From positions 1-52,373 of the forward strand of contig NZ_WANV01000001.1 of assembly GCF_015521605.1 (NCBI RefSeq): a DNA stretch of 52,373 nucleotides. The letters run 5' to 3'. Under the pieces are notes generated by a model. The model had not been told where the DNA came from and did not search any database. It saw only the letters and a list, made by a program, of their open reading frames with translations. Of the stretch, positions 51,538-52,373 are shown piece by piece. Source of the stretch: Thermococcus sp. GTDB lineage: Archaea; Methanobacteriota_B; Thermococci; Thermococcales; Thermococcaceae. The first letter of the stretch is position 1. Every line of letters begins with the position of its first letter. The position numbers and the translations under genes were made by a program.

Positions 51538-52373
51538 ATGCATGAAGTTTCGAGTGGCGAGATACTGGAAACCCTTCGAGAGCTTAACGCTAAGCGGGTG
51601 CTCATCCAGACGCCCGAGGGCCTAAAAGGGGAGGCCCAGTCCCTGGCCGATTTCCTTGAGGAGAACGGAATCGAGGCGATAATAAGCGGGGACATAAACT
51701 ACGGTGCCTGCGACCCCGCTGACAGGGAGGCAAAGCTTCTCGGCTGCGATGCGCTGGTGCACCTCGGCCACAGCTACATGACGCTCCACCTTGAAGTTCC
51801 GACGATATTCGTGCCTGCGTTCGCGAAGGTTGACGTCGTTCAGGCTCTTGAGCGGAACATCAACGAAATCAGAAAGCTCGGGAGGAGGATTGCCCTCGTT
51901 ACAACCTCCCAGCACATTCACCAGCTCGTAAGGGCGAAGGAATTTCTGCAAAAGGAGGGCCTTGATGTTGTCGTTGGGGAGGGTGACTCCCGCGTGAGCT
52001 GGCCCGGCCAGGTTCTCGGCTGCAATTTTACCGCGGCCAAGGTCGATGCCGAGGGGGTTCTCTTCATAGGGGCCGGCTACTTCCACCCCCTTGGGGTGGC
52101 CATAGCAACCAGAAAACCCACACTGGCGGTGAACCCCTACTCCGGGGACGCCATCTGGATGGATCGGGAGGCTGAGAGGCTGGTAAGGAAGCGCTGGGCT
52201 CAGATAGCGAAGGCGATGGACGCTCAAAAATTCGGCGTCATAACCAGCACCAAGAAGGGCCAGCTCCGCTTGGCCGAGGCCAGGAGAATCGTTAAACTCC
52301 TCCGCGAACACGGGAAGTATGCCCGGCTGATAGCGATGAACCACATAAACTATCCTGCCTTGGAGGGCTTCGA
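51538..52373 (+). CDS. dph2: Dph2, diphthamide biosynthesis radical SAM enzyme (3' truncated by window edge)
   Basis: First enzyme of diphthamide synthesis on elongation factor 2: cleaves SAM with a 4Fe-4S cluster to transfer a 3-amino-3-carboxypropyl group to His. Two of the three cluster Cys are visible, C58 (YGACDPAD) and C162 (LGCNF); the third lies past the window end. About 278 residues are present of a family of about 340. ATG at 51538 preceded by CCGGTGG. Open frame to the last base. Confidence 0.94.
   Translation, partial: MHEVSSGEILETLRELNAKRVLIQTPEGLKGEAQSLADFLEENGIEAIISGDINYGACDPADREAKLLGCDALVHLGHSYMTLHLEVPTIFVPAFAKVDVVQALERNINEIRKLGRRIALVTTSQHIHQLVRAKEFLQKEGLDVVVGEGDSRVSWPGQVLGCNFTAAKVDAEGVLFIGAGYFHPLGVAIATRKPTLAVNPYSGDAIWMDREAERLVRKRWAQIAKAMDAQKFGVITSTKKGQLRLAEARRIVKLLREHGKYARLIAMNHINYPALEGF

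Overview
The window is a chromosomal segment of a hyperthermophilic euryarchaeon of the order Thermococcales, most probably Thermococcus. Support comes from a Tk-subtilisin-type protease with its Asp-rich calcium insertion, the archaeal S27Ae/S24e/Spt4/RpoE block, ribosomal protein L41e, GTP-dependent dephospho-CoA kinase, tRNA wyosine and diphthamide genes, class III (pilin-like) signal peptides, BRE/TATA promoters and GGTG-type ribosome binding sites. No CRISPR array, IS element, rRNA or provirus was seen. Both ends cut genes: purT at the left, dph2 at the right.

Layout. (1) 1-9640: de novo purine synthesis. purT (partial), purE, then purD-purP-purS-purQ-purL-purP2, then split GMP synthase (guaAB, guaAA). 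PurT and PurP both use formate, which fits a tetrahydrofolate-independent pathway. A well-formed C/D box sRNA lies antisense across the 3' end of guaAA. (2) 9744-23340: a small orphan gene, then one minus-strand operon of ten genes read from 23277 down to 9974: a secreted alpha/alpha-toroid protein, a tubulin/FtsZ-superfamily CetZ-like GTPase, a membrane protein, five proteins with class III/pilin-like N-termini (two very large), a DUF2341-LamG surface protein and a DUF2101 membrane protein. The last genes overlap by four bases each, so they are translated together. (3) 23351-25213: taw1 (wyosine), an unlisted leaderless 45-codon gene, and a HemK2/Mtq2-like methyltransferase. (4) 25454-29135: subtilisin, then the information-processing block rps27ae, rps24e, GTP-dependent dephospho-CoA kinase, spt4, rpoE, ppa. 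(5) 29247-35082: a TasA/camelysin-like (DUF1102) fibre operon with its own signal peptidase I, a protein with a Cys/His-rich tail, a DUF5305 protein and two winged-helix regulators upstream. (6) 35415-37557: tRNA-Gln(CUG), tRNA-Pro(CGG), small membrane proteins and a dolichol-phosphate mannose synthase with a GtrA-like tail. (7) 37611-41916: a candidate structured RNA, a KaiC-like ATPase, a DUF4910/M28 peptidase, a wHTH regulator, a phosphoesterase and L41e. (8) 42273-47754: nitrilase, a secreted protein, a methyltransferase, then four tandem divergent paralogues of a membrane protein closed by an HTH gene, all behind a perfect 9-bp inverted repeat placed at the expected transcription start. 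(9) 47751-51439: a PadR/YhfC/SdpI/YbjQ cassette, a YiiX-like secreted cysteine hydrolase and a membrane protein. (10) 51538-end: dph2.

The two strongest candidates for undescribed systems are the CetZ/toroid/class III pilin operon (9974-23277), which puts a tubulin-like cytoskeletal GTPase in one transcript with cell-surface assembly proteins, and the four-paralogue membrane operon with its HTH gene and palindromic operator (44530-47754). The TasA-like operon is a third, partly understood surface-fibre system. All functional readings are from inspection of sequence and memory of families; no search was run.
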